A DNA stretch of 64,000 bases, taken from contig KB309137.1 of the NCBI GenBank assembly GCA_000328365.1, positions 214,097 to 278,096 on the forward strand. The letters run 5' to 3'. Both the position numbers and the translations under genes were made by a program. The stretch is from Capitella teleta (taxonomy: Eukaryota > Annelida > Polychaeta > Capitellidae). Shown here piece after piece: positions 1-10,846 of the stretch (the first letter of the stretch is position 1; each line of letters opens with the position of its first letter). A model generated the notes under the pieces. That model did not search any database. It was not told the origin of the DNA and saw only the letters and a list, made by a program, of their open reading frames with translations.

Positions 1-1
1 G

Positions 2-842
2 AAGCGCCCCCTGTGGGTCACCAAGTGGGTGGATTACACCAACAAGTATGGCTTCGGTTTCCAGTTGTCCGATCGCAGTGTTGGGATCCTGTTTAACGAC
101 ACCACGCGTTTACTTCTGACCTCAGACGGCAGGTTTGTTGACCCTTGCTTAAATTAAGTGATTGCAGTTGATTAATTTTGACTTCCAGCACGGCGCAGTA
201 CAACGACCTCAGCAATAAAGTGTTCACATTCAATGCTCATTCTGCTCCTCATGAGTACGAAAAGAAAGTCAAACTGCTGATGTATTTTGCTCAGTATATG
301 GACGAGCATCTGATTCACGGAGGAGACATGCTCAACCACCGACAACAGGAGCCAAAAGAGCCGCCCAGCGGAATTTTTATGAAGAAATGGTTCCGAACTG
401 ATCGCGCTATTGTCATGTTCATGAATAGTGGAACTCTTCAGGTAGGCTGAGATTTTAATTTTAAATATGGGTGCATTATGAATTAGAGATCACCTTGATT
501 GTTAGATAAATTTGACATGAATTTCTTTCATTTGTTTACCTAGAAATTATGACATGGTATGCCAAGCAGCCAACTCTTTGTGTCCCTGCAATTGGGTTAA
601 ATCCCTCGTTCTCACTTTTGTCCATTTCTCAGGTGAACTTCTTTGAAGACCACACGAAGGTCATCCTGAGCGCAGACAAGGAAGATTACACACTCACCTA
701 TGTAAACAACAACCGTTCTGCTACAAATTACAAGCTGAGTCAAATCCGGTGTTTTGGCACGACTGCCGTCATCAGTGAGCGACTGAACTATGCGCGTTGC
801 ATGTTGGAGAAGATCATCAACATTCAGGGAGAGGCTGTGTGA
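2..842 (+). CDS. PLK1: Polo-like kinase (PLK1 type), C-terminal polo-box exons (5' partial)
   Basis: Three coding exons are visible: 2-132, 189-441 and 633-842, with GT/AG introns (56 and 191 bp) in matching phases and a TGA stop at 840-842. They encode polo box 1 from the 'WVTKWVDY' stretch, the linker and polo box 2. The phosphopeptide-binding residues known from human PLK1 are conserved: the Trp of 'TKWVDY' (W414) and the His/Lys pair in '[10 protein letters not shown]' (H538, K540). PLK1 is a mitotic Ser/Thr kinase whose polo boxes dock it onto phosphorylated partners at centrosomes, kinetochores and midbody. The kinase domain lies to the left, outside the window. The close match to PLK1 rather than PLK4 is clear; PLK2/3 cannot be wholly excluded without the kinase domain. 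The gene converges with the forkhead gene on the other strand. Confidence 0.93.
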
Positions 843-2060
843 GGAGGCAGAGTGCAATTGTTCACAGACTGAAATGCCTCCGTCAACACTTTGTTGGAAG
901 CTACAACTTCTGAGTTATTCTGATTATTATTAGGTCTTCATAACTATTATGATAATTCTTCTAAAGAGAAATGTTTAGTTTGCAAGTTTAGATCTTTATA
1001 TTATCATGATTATTATTGATCTTTAATAAGGTATTTTGTACTATTTCTTTTGATAGATTCATTCATCCATCGTGTGATATTGTTTTTCTTTTGCTGAAAT
1101 CCACAATCTAGGTTTTCTTTTCACTTTTTTTTTTAACATTATGGCGTGCAATCCTATTATTAGTGGAAGTTTCGGTGCTAATGCGGGTGCATAAGATACT
1201 GTTATGTGTATATCTTTAGTGCATCAATCAAAAATAATAAGATGAGAATACTCCCTCCCAGTTGAGATTACATAATGCACTTGTGTCTTAGCACGTTCTT
1301 TATTATATTTAAGCTAATCAGATTCTTTGACTGAAGAGATTTGTCACAGCGGCCTCGTTATAAATGTGCAAGATTTACTGAATTCGATTATTTTTGTATT
1401 TCTGTACTTCTGACATCAGCATATCCGGAGAGATTTCTTCCTTTGAATCATCACATTCCTCAAAAATGATATTTTTTTTATTTTCGTTAAATTGAACGTG
1501 AACATCTAATTTCTACAAATTGTACATATCGTGACTTTTGTAATACTTCTCTTTCCTGAAATACCCATTCCAGCAAGCGCCTTGAGCTGTGTGCATTGTT
1601 CACATATCAAAGGTGGTGGTTTCTTCTTCGGGCATAGTTTGCTTTGCGTTCTGACAGTCGAGTGCGTTATGATGAATGTGAATTGTGCGTTATGATTTGC
1701 CCTGTGGTGTTTCGAATGTCCTCATCCTTTCGACCTTTTTTCAATGAGGTCAACTGCCATCGCGGGAAGGCATGCTCAAATAGTTCAAATCAGGGATTCT
1801 CTGTGAGATTTCTGCTGTATTGAATGTGATCATATTGTTCTTTACGGAGATTCTGTGTTTAATTCCGCGCCCCAAAGACTTTGTGGCGATCAACCTTGTT
1901 AATGAATGTCACTGGCCAGTGATGAGTGATGATGCGTGTAGGGAGCGAACGTCATTTCATGCCATCAGGTTACTAGTATTCATGTTTGTGCGGCTAATAT
2001 CATGTTCATCTGAGCCATTTATAGAATTATAGTTTTGTATGGAAATAAAAGTTTCATGAT
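843..2060 (+). other. Probable 3'UTR of the polo-like kinase gene
   Basis: This AT-rich stretch after the stop holds no coding exon I recognise. A canonical AATAAA lies at 2044-2049, so the transcript could end near 2060. The first part has several ATTATTATT-like runs. Two copies of a GCGTTATGAT word lie at 1664 and 1687 and recur elsewhere in the window. The exact polyA site is inferred. Confidence 0.5.
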
Positions 2061-3690
2061 ACCAACGTCTGTTCTGGTTTCCGTTATTTCATGACGTCGT
2101 CGCGCGCCATGAATTCTCAGAACTAAGTTCAATGCTTCCACATTCAGTCTTTGGCGGCTGTTCGATGATCGTCATCATTAAAGATGCAGTTGATGAAGCC
2201 GAGTTGAAACGCCCTTAGATGAAGGCTTATGATGAATGTTGGCTGCACCGAACTCCAACATTAAGAAACCTCTCACAATTTCAAAAGTCCATGCTGCATC
2301 ACAACTACTATTTCGAACATACGCCCAAGATGATCGCTCATTCGTAGAATTGCCAATAAAATGATCGATTTTGTTTGAAATTGTTAAAAAAAGCAACAAA
2401 TAAACACAGCTGTTCACTTAAATCGCTCCTAACTCATCATACTTATTGAGTCTTGCTTATTACACATGTAATAATATTCATATTATGCATGCTTTTATAT
2501 TACGGGAAGTTTATAGTCATCATATCTATGACTCCTATATCTCACAAAATTCAACATAGAAGTGAATCAAGCTTCGTTTTTGCTTCTTCTTTTTTTTTTT
2601 TTTTTTTTTTTTTTTTTCCCCGCTCCGATCGCTCTCAAGTTGTCAGCCACTTCTCGTTTTTCGATGCCTTGGGTAAGTCCATTGGGAAAAAGGTGGGTAA
2701 AAGGGGTGAAGCCGGCTACGTGGCCAACAACATTTTATGTCCCTTTTAACTATACGAGGGTTCGCTCTGATTCAGCGGATTCAATTCCAGATTTTTTAAA
2801 CAGGTCAGCCTACAACGTGTGTATTGAAATAATTACACGTATGAACAAATACGTTATATTAAACCAGCTTGTGTATTTCCCTGTGACTATTTTGTTAAGT
2901 TCAATCCTAGTAGATGGATTCCAGAACTACTGTCCAGTTATACCGGCTTATGCAATGGTGCATTGTTTTGTGCTATTTCTGGTTGCTTGTGGCGACCTCA
3001 ATCAGCTGATGTGGGAATTACGACGAAATGGTCAACAGGCAGAGAGACCACGAGCTGACCGTCTCGGTGTCATTACAAGGTCTTTGATATGAATACGTCA
3101 TTTTGTTTTATTATCTCAAAATTCTCTGGTACCGCCCTCAGCCGTGCTGTGGCCTGACAATTATGTCACAGATTGATATATAACAAACGTGAAGAGGTGT
3201 TCTCCGGCAATTGCCTCTCATTAATTTGACGTTTCTGTGCACGTGGATGTACTTTGTCATGATCGTGTTGACCATAATTATACTCTTCATTACCTTCTTC
3301 CCCACTGTTTACCCTTAAGCCATTTTATTTTGTCCCCTGCATCTACTTTTGACCTTTCGGCAACTCGATCTTCTCGTGAACTGGATATGCAGATAGCTAA
3401 GCCCTTTAACTGACTAAGCATCTAGAAGGCCGGAATTCAGTGAGAATAGACCAAAGGAATTCCCTGGTTGGGGGATCTCTTATTGCTTTCCATGGATTTT
3501 TCGGATTTTGATCAAAGTTCCCTGCGGCTAATAATTGCATCTGTACCCCCCTCTCCCCAACCCCGCCCACACCTTATGGGAATCCAGCAAAGCATCCAAC
3601 TGCGCACACTGTGAGCATCCAATACGCTTAGAAGATTTACTGAAAAGTTGCAAACCAACAAATCGAGGATATTATTTTGTTTTTGTTTCC
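2061..3690. other. Intergenic, between two convergent genes
   Basis: No gene is recognised. A 28-base T run occupies 2590-2617. An open frame to its right (to 3092, plus strand) has no recognisable domain and reads partly through the T run, so I treat it as chance. The rest is unremarkable AT-rich sequence. Confidence 0.5.
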
Positions 3691-3696
3691 ATTTAC

Positions 3697-3702
3697 TTTA
3701 TT
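3697..3702 (-). terminator. Candidate polyA signal of the forkhead gene
   Basis: TTTATT on the plus strand reads AATAAA on the minus strand, about 250 bases downstream of the forkhead stop codon. The position suits a short 3'UTR. The call is by motif only. Confidence 0.35.
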
Positions 3703-3952
3703 TTCGATGGACAAATGAGATAGTTAGAAGAGAGGTGGAAAATGACAATTTTGACACAAAACTGCACTAAGCGGTGATGAGGTAGAAGGCATAGCTGCTC
3801 CTGCAGGAAAAAGAATGTGGCATGAGGTCATCAAATCAACTAAAATTGAATCCATCGTTGCCGCGATATCATTCACGTACAATGCACACACAATATAGAA
3901 AGAAAAAAAAAATAATATGAATACATCATAGCACATTTCTTGATGTCGTGTG

Positions 3953-5357
3953 CTACATGTTGCAAGAGCCGTAAATGGCTTTTACGCCGTATTTATGAAC
4001 GAGTTCTGCAGCCACCTGTTGACTGGTGATTGGCACAACGTTGGTGTAATGCCTCAGCATATCCGCATATTTCGCTATGAAGGACTTTGGTTGAAGTCGA
4101 TTCAGCATGGCTTCCTGTTCCTCCTCCGTGAGAGAGGTTGGTTTCTTTTTAGCGGGGTCGGGTGACTGGAAGATCCCCTTCCTGAAGTTATCCAGGCACT
4201 TTTCGCGAATGAACCACGTTCCACCTTTGCTGCCAGCCACCTTCTTAGCGCTCTTCTTAAAGCAAGCACTTGTGGATAACCGATATCGAATGGAGTTCTT
4301 CCATTTTTGGTCTTTTGGATCCAAACCGGTGAACTTATTAATGAAATATTCATACAAGTCCTGGGTGTTTAAGCCTCTTTCTCCGGCTGCCAGCATCGCC
4401 CGGCCGATGTGCTCAGTAAAGGACCCTGTGGCTGGGAGTGTTCCCGGCGCCTTTGGAGGATCTGGGAAGACAGCACTGCCTCCAACTAGATTCTGCTGAT
4501 CCTGAACTCGCGAAGTAGCGGCTTGGAACTGTGGTGTAGTGGCGACGTCTCTTGCTTGTTCAGAGATCTGCTGCTGTAGTACTGGTGGAGCCTGTACGGC
4601 TTGGAGGCAAGCTGACTCGGCTTGGATCTGACGTCGTGCGGTTCCTTCTGAGGTTGGTTCTTGCGCTTGCTCTTCTGTCCCCACAACAAACGCCATTCTG
4701 ATCAGCGACTCCCCGTTCCTAGGCGACAATTCGGGATGGGGAGAAAACTGCTGCTGGTGGTGCAGCTGTGGAATATCCTGCTGTTCAAATGCAGCTGCAG
4801 GCTGCTGGCGGTGCATCTGCAGCGTAGTGTCGAAGCAGAGAGCCGGGCTGGCGAGAGCGCAATCTTCTTGGGGAAATGACGCTGTGAGCTGCTGGTAGTC
4901 ACTCTGGAAGGAGGCGAGAAAATGTGAATTAAATCCTAAAATTAATGTTCGTATTGTTCGTAGTACATTATAATATGATTCTCATATTATATAACATATA
5001 TATATATATATATATATATATTACTAATAAGCTAGAATTGTGCGCTATTTAACTGCTTGCAGGTTAGTATAGACCAACAAGGGCGCGTTTTACTGAGAAA
5101 TTGTACGCTTGATCTTACAATCGGAAAATCATAGCATTTCCTGAAAATGAGGTAATCTATAGTATAAAGGACCCGAGAATATAATCATTTGAATTAAATG
5201 TATAATAATTTTGCTGATGCCACAACCAAGAAAAGCATTCAGTACGTCTTTATAAAAGAAATTTCGGTTAAATCATTTGTAATCAATATACTCTAAAATA
5301 AATCTATGGGAAGCTTGTAAGCGTATAACTCACGCATTGTGGGTGGATCGGATCCAT
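3953..5357 (-). CDS. Divergent forkhead (winged-helix) transcription factor, two exons
   Basis: Exon 1 (5334-5357) carries the ATG and seven more codons and ends at a consensus GTGAGT donor. Exon 2 (3953-4903) starts after a pyrimidine-rich CAG acceptor. Both junctions are phase 0 and the joined frame gives 324 residues ending in TAG. The N-terminal half is rich in Gln and Pro. A forkhead-like domain occupies about residues 170-252 (genomic 4172-4420): helix 1/2 region, 'KWKNSIRYRL' recognition helix, 'SACFKK' and a wing with 'SKGGTWFI'. Canonical forkheads read W-[QK]-N-S-[IV]-R-H-N-L-S; here the DNA-contacting His-Asn pair is Tyr-Arg. I cannot place it in a Fox class; the GKGGFW-type wing slightly resembles FoxJ. 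It probably acts as a nuclear DNA-binding regulator, but its specificity is uncertain. Confidence 0.8.
4997..5021. repeat. (TA)n microsatellite
   Basis: Uninterrupted TA dinucleotide run inside the single intron of the forkhead gene. Confidence 0.9.
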
Positions 5358-5450
5358 GTTTCCCCGTTGGTTCGTTGAGTGGATTATCTGACTTGATTTG
5401 CAGAGGGGTCGACGAGAAACGAAGAGTGACTTTGCATTTTGATCAGCGGA

Positions 5451-5460
5451 CCTTATAAAC
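5451..5460 (-). promoter_or_regulatory. Possible TATA element of the forkhead gene
   Basis: The minus strand reads GTTTATAAGG here, about 95 bases upstream of the forkhead ATG. The sequence between them has no in-frame intron evidence and could be 5'UTR. This rests on motif and position only. Confidence 0.3.
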
Positions 5461-5886
5461 AGGATCGTAGTTGACTCCTGAAAAGTGACACAGGAGTTGG
5501 AGATCTGTCATAATTAATTATAATTATCTCTTACAAAAAAACGTGTGAGCTGAGACAGCGTTCGAAATCAAATGCTGTGAAATCTCCATAACGGCTGTTT
5601 GTTCGTTCAGCGTTTCACAAATCATTTTTACACTCGCGAGTACGACCTGTCGTTAATTAATTGATCAGCGTGTGAGAGAATTGATTAATTTTAATCAAAA
5701 GTATGCTTTAAACAATGTGTATACTAAATTTATAATTGCATTAGCGAAAGGTACGCAGAAAGTTCACTTTATACGTTCAGGCATGCAGAAAGTCGGATTT
5801 GAATATTTCACGCGATTTTGCACACGTATGAAGGTCACATATAACAAGTTAGCAGCACCTTAATTCTTATTAACATGAAATTATTC

Positions 5887-6133
5887 AATAGCGTTTGTCT
5901 CACGGCCCAAAAAGAGCTAAAAATAGAATTCTGCACTGCGCATGCGCGGAAAAGTGCGGACAAAAATCTATGGCGTCCTATCTTTTCCATGTTAAATCGC
6001 CTATGTAAACTGGAAAAACATAAATACCTATGCCTGTTCAAGGCGTTGTCAAGAAAGCGCGCATTTTGAAGATTTTGTCCGAATTTTTATTTGGGCACAC
6101 AAAGTGATGACGTCACGTGAGACAAACGCTATT
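5887..6133. mobile_element. MITE-like element with 18-bp terminal inverted repeats
   Basis: The segment is about 247 bp and starts with AATAGCGTTTGTCTCACG (5887-5904). It ends with the exact reverse complement at 6116-6133. It has no coding capacity and looks like a non-autonomous DNA transposon. No clear target-site duplication is visible, so the superfamily is unassigned. It contains a GCGCATGCGC palindrome and, near the right end, a TGACGTCA word. Confidence 0.6.
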
Positions 6134-7599
6134 CAGAGTTCGTTTGTTTCCGAATCTATTCATAGATCCCTGAAGCTTTGCAATTAGACGTAACTTCAAC
6201 TCTTGCATGATGTTGTGCGATGTATTTGTAATATTTATACGTGGGTTAAACTAGTGGGAAAGCAAGATCAAATTAAGGATCGAAGTCCAAAGAGGAGAAG
6301 GGTGACATCGGGGAGAAGGCGGGAAAAGTATGATTACCCAGGAACCCACGACCGTAGTGCGTGGAGGAATTTGTGGAGGCCGCCCGTTTTTTTGTGGGTC
6401 AACTCAAAATCATCCGTTTATTAAGGGATACGTCACGGGACGGAGATGGTTATCGTCAGATAAACAAGTTCAAGAGATTCTGGAGCCAAATTACCGCCGA
6501 GACGAAGTCGAATTCGGTTATCTGGCTTCAGAATGACGAGAACCTTTGTTTATCTGAAGAAAACCATCGACTTCCGAGTGACTTAACCATATCATGCCAC
6601 GAAAATGTTTAACTTAATTAATCGAGACGATATTCGAGTGCGCCATCTTGAATAGCTAGCTATACTCCTCCTATAGCCACTACTACTACTACGGGTAAAT
6701 CCGGATTGATGATTCCGATGTCGGATAGCACTACAAATAATACTCAGAACCTGATAAAACGATATTGTATCAATGAATAATTATAATAGTAACATATAAG
6801 ATGTATTTCCTTCTGGAACAATGTAAATTTCCTTCCAAATCTATTGAAATTTGCAAATATAGCAATGAACCACCTCTGGCTGATTCCGGATCACATGCCA
6901 GATCGCTAAACAACGAAGATGGAACGAAAATAGCGCGCGTGGTAAATGTGCATTCCCTGAGATATAATATGAAATTCAAAATCATGGTTTTATCCACCAA
7001 AAATCCGGAGAGTATGAATAATCATAACGGCCGCCAATGATCGGAGATGTTATGAAATTGCATTTTCAGACTTTAACATTAGGTGAATGGCGAGATTGAT
7101 CTATGCTCTTTCTTTATTTATACGCGTTCACTATGCACTCAAATACACTAGGCTGGTTGGCTGGCAAACGCACTGAGGGGTATAATTCTGCTCTCAAGAT
7201 GCAAGCGATCACGATGCCTATGGAATGGATGCACCAAGCGGCCATCGTGGTAAATGCACCTGTATCTGAGGGTGACCAGAGAACCAATTAATATCTGAGC
7301 GGCACAGGAGGATTTCACAGGTATATGCTCACGAAATAGTTACGCTCATATTTCATTTTCAGACTACGTGATACCTAGGTCACACTATACTTCGTCGGCT
7401 GCAAGGTCTTGCATGCTAAACTGAAAACCCAAAGAAAGTACTCCCTTAAAAATATGCATGAAATATATATTATGCTTATTCAATGTCTCGCAAAATTGGT
7501 ATGAACAATGAGCAACCATTTTTACACCTGAAATTAAACTCAATCAATCTCAATAAGCGGAGAAGGGGTCAAAATCAAAAGTAGCACTTTCATTGGCAC
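6134..7599. other. Intergenic, no recognised gene
   Basis: Several overlapping plus-strand open frames at 6203-6612 encode basic and helical stretches but match no family I know. The rest is AT-rich and unremarkable, with a short (TAC)n run near 6682. Confidence 0.4.
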
Positions 7600-8140
7600 A
7601 TCAAATTCATTGTTCAAAGCAATAATCAATAGGGATATGTCCACCCCTGGCCTCTACACGTGATCGGAATCCAGTTGGGCAGTAGTTTTGGTCCAACGGG
7701 GTATCCCTGCCCACACCATCATATTTGCCCACCCCAACGATCGAACTCAATTTGATGCAAGTCTTTCTCCTCGACACTCTTCTTTCGTCTGTATTAGATG
7801 CTTGAACCTTGATTCGTCCGTAAAACGGACTCTGCCCCATCATTGCAAAGTCCATCTCTGGCGTTGCTGGGCCAATGCCAGCCTCCGTTGCTGATTTTGG
7901 ACTGTCAGAATTTGACCTTTGGATGGACGCCCGCAGGATAATCCGATTGTCTAAGTCGATTGTGAACGGATTAGACGTCCATGGATTGTGAATGCAGGAG
8001 TGCAGGATGCAGGGTGGAACCGGTTCCGGAGATGTGAGAGGATTATGTTCATAACCTGCCTTCAGCCTTCTGGATGTCACCGAGGGCCATCCGGACCGAG
8101 GTCTTTTCTCCAGTCGATGAACTTCGGCATCACGTTGCCT
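7600..8140 (-). mobile_element. Tc1-like DNA transposase relic
   Basis: Read on the minus strand in shifting frames, this region has landmarks of a Tc1 transposase: an 'RPRSGWPSVTSRR' linker, 'RRLALAQQRQRWTLQ', 'WGRVRFTDESRF' with the first catalytic Asp, and 'MMVWAGI' shortly before the break. Stop codons interrupt the frame (for example between 'RWTLQ' and 'WGRVRF'). The C-terminal half with the remaining catalytic acids is missing. No terminal inverted repeats are found. It is an old, inactive copy of a plain DNA transposon. Confidence 0.75.
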
Positions 8141-10281
8141 TAATCGTCATATCGTCTTTTTGTGTGTATCCTATTAGACGAACTATGCTTTGTTTTTCCA
8201 TTTTTGTGTTATAATAGCTTATTCGTGTGATTGTGAGACTTCTAAAGCATTCATGATTATTTGACCAATAAGTGTGATTAATAATCGTCAAAATAAAAAG
8301 AGGTGTTTTCTTTTGGCATTCAGTTTATTGTATTTTAAAATGAATGCCTTTCTTTTCTTGCTATGATTTAGTGTGAATTCAATCAAAATCACTATACACT
8401 GCAGAGGATTTCGTTGGGCACCAAACATGATCACAACGTTCCTTTCAGAGCAAGTTCACGTTTTGCCTTCAATTAGCATTTGAACATAAATATTACAGAT
8501 GATGCTTTCGATGGTTGGCAGTTGTACAATAAATTACGAATCTTGTTCGGGCGTGGTCAGCCAGAACAATGAGTGCGCAGGCAATTGCTGCTGCCTCGTC
8601 GGGAGCGAGATTCCTTCTGACCACGTCAGCGAACGCGTAGGAAACGGAGAGACCAGCGCCTCGCTTCAACGATCTTACGATCTTAAAGTTATCAAACTGG
8701 TTATGTATCATAACGCAGTAGCACAGATACATAACGCAGTTACAAATTACATTGTATTCAACGAAAAATAAAGCACTCGAATATGTTCATTCAAATAATT
8801 GGTAAAAGCATGTCACTGTCTACTAACATAAACCAAGTCACCAAGTGCATGCTGGGTTAAATCTCTACAACATCCGAGTGTCCTGCGCCACGTCGACTAT
8901 GGCCCCGACCCCCAAGATTAGTCTCCTCACGAACAGAATGACATTTTAAATGTTGTATACGAAGTTACGAACGGAGACTGTTTCACTGTAAAAAAAAAAA
9001 AAAAAAAAAAAGATCCTTAAAAAATAAATAATCATCGATCAGAGATGTGACAAAGGATTTTTTTTCATTGAGCTATTGATGGACATTGATAAAGGAAACA
9101 TGGACGTGATCGCTGCAATATTAGTTCGGTAAATATAGCATTTAATAGCATAATTCATTATTATTTCGAATTTGTTTATTCAAAAAACTTTTATTGCAAT
9201 CAAATTTGGCCAATTAATCCCAATTATAACGTTCTTTGACTGTGGTGGAATACTGCAATGATCATTGGTTTAGCTTATTGCAATATAACAAGTCCACTGC
9301 ACATGCCAATTATACTGGGCTGAGCCCAACTGACCCCTGTTAGGGCCATAAATATGTAAACTTCGGGTAACATGGAAACTGAGTCAGTCCATCAGGCACA
9401 TGCTATGATTCTGCACAGCCTATGGGCTATAGTATTAATCCTTGTAATAGTTAGATTGCAATGATTTTCCTCATACACTAAAATGATAATGTAAAGTCAT
9501 GTAAGGTAAAAATGTAAGGTAGAATTGTCGTAGAACTCGTTCGAGTCTCGCATAAGACAGGATTAGAGCGATATTTCTGATCTTGTATTTATGACGATAG
9601 TCATGATTCGGATACAGGGCATTGCGTAATACCTGGCGGACCGGTGGCTGTATCGTCGTCTGCTTGTAATTCGTGGATACAGAATACGGTAGGACTGCTA
9701 CCCCTGCCTGGGGAGTAAATTACTCAGTGAACCTCCGTAGTTAATTGAGTCAATCGGGAAATCGAAAATGAGCAGGTCGTTTCTCGTTTCGCTTGATAAT
9801 GCTTTCTGTGTCATTTAATTACATGTGTCAATTAAATAGATTTGATTAATTGACAGAACAACTTGTAATCATTTGACCTAATGGATTAAATTAATTTATT
9901 TTGTAATAGTTAGATCATCTGCGCCAGTTAAAAAATCGGGCAGATAAAAAGATCCCCTGACGATCAACACACAAATTGGAACATTGCCCAATTCCATTGA
10001 ATGCATGAATATATGATACTAATGTATACAAGTTAACTGCGATCGAACGCTTTATTAACGAGGGGTGCCAGCAGCGACATGATACTGCCCTAACGACAAC
10101 CAACCCCTTGAATAATTAATTAACTTGGGTTCGCCAACATCAGGGAATATTAATTAAACTCAGCAGCTGAATCATAGCAGGATTTCTGCATTCAGAAATC
10201 TGAATGCAGAAAACCCGCATTGAAGAAAAATTATTCTAAACATATTTATAACGGAACGTACGTCATATGCATGACTCAAGG
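8141..10281. other. Intergenic, no recognised gene
   Basis: AT-rich sequence with a 22-base A run at 8990-9011. A perfect 13-bp-arm hairpin sits at 10183-10212. A minus-strand frame at 8493-8732 contains an acidic/alanine-rich patch but has no family match I can defend. Confidence 0.4.
10183..10212. repeat. Perfect 13-bp inverted repeat with 4-base loop
   Basis: TTTCTGCATTCAG at 10183-10195 and its exact complement at 10200-10212 flank the loop AAAT. The flanks add a few further pairs. Function is unknown. It lies just beyond the inferred 3' end of the PI3-kinase subunit gene. Confidence 0.8.
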
Positions 10282-10287
10282 TTTATT
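10282..10287 (-). terminator. Candidate polyA signal of the PI3K regulatory gene
   Basis: The minus strand reads AATAAA about 560 bases past the stop codon of the p85-like gene. I saw no nearer canonical hexamer on that strand. Confidence 0.3.
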
Positions 10288-10846
10288 AACAAATAAGTGA
10301 TCAGATTGGGATATTGTTCTTATGTTGAAAACAGAAGTTGATTAAAGAGAAACATAAAAAATACAAATCCATGTGAAATGCAAAGCAGAAAGAGACGATG
10401 GCCATTTCCAGGAATTCCTCAATTTCTATAAGATAACATCCATTCAGATATTAAATTAAAAAAATGCCCCAAAAAGAAAATCTGCAGATTGAAAATTTCA
10501 CCAGGAGAGAGAAAAACAATAAAAGATTCCTAAATCAGCTACTTATATAAATTAAACAATTTTTTCGTTTTGACTTTTGAGCATCGACATTATATGTATC
10601 GTATATACAAACAAGGCTTGTTCTGGCTACCAACGGGGCTTTGCAACCCAAACATAATACTTATAAGAAGAAAAGATATGTGAAAACATTCAAGAGAGTC
10701 AGTCCTCTTCGCTTTACAATAACGATATAATGCCCAGAATTCCTTCGCTTGTAAAGCCACAATCAGCAGCAGAAAGAAACAGAATCACACAGTGCTCAAA
10801 ACGGAGAGCTAACGTTTGCAAGAGTCTTATACAGGGGAAGCAGTCC

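Noticed and set aside
2562-3092. Long plus-strand open frame (176 codons)
   Set aside because: It reads through a 28-base T run giving poly-Phe/Leu, and the remainder shows no domain or codon pattern of a gene.
3953-4499. Plus-strand frames opposite the forkhead exon
   Set aside because: Shadows of the minus-strand coding exon.
6203-6612. Overlapping plus-strand frames with a basic stretch and a helical stretch
   Set aside because: No family match, no clean splice sites; likely chance or an unidentifiable relic.
8493-8771. Overlapping open frames on both strands, one with an alanine/isoleucine-rich patch
   Set aside because: I considered an N-terminal fragment of a Harbinger-derived protein, but there is too little sequence and no flanking support.
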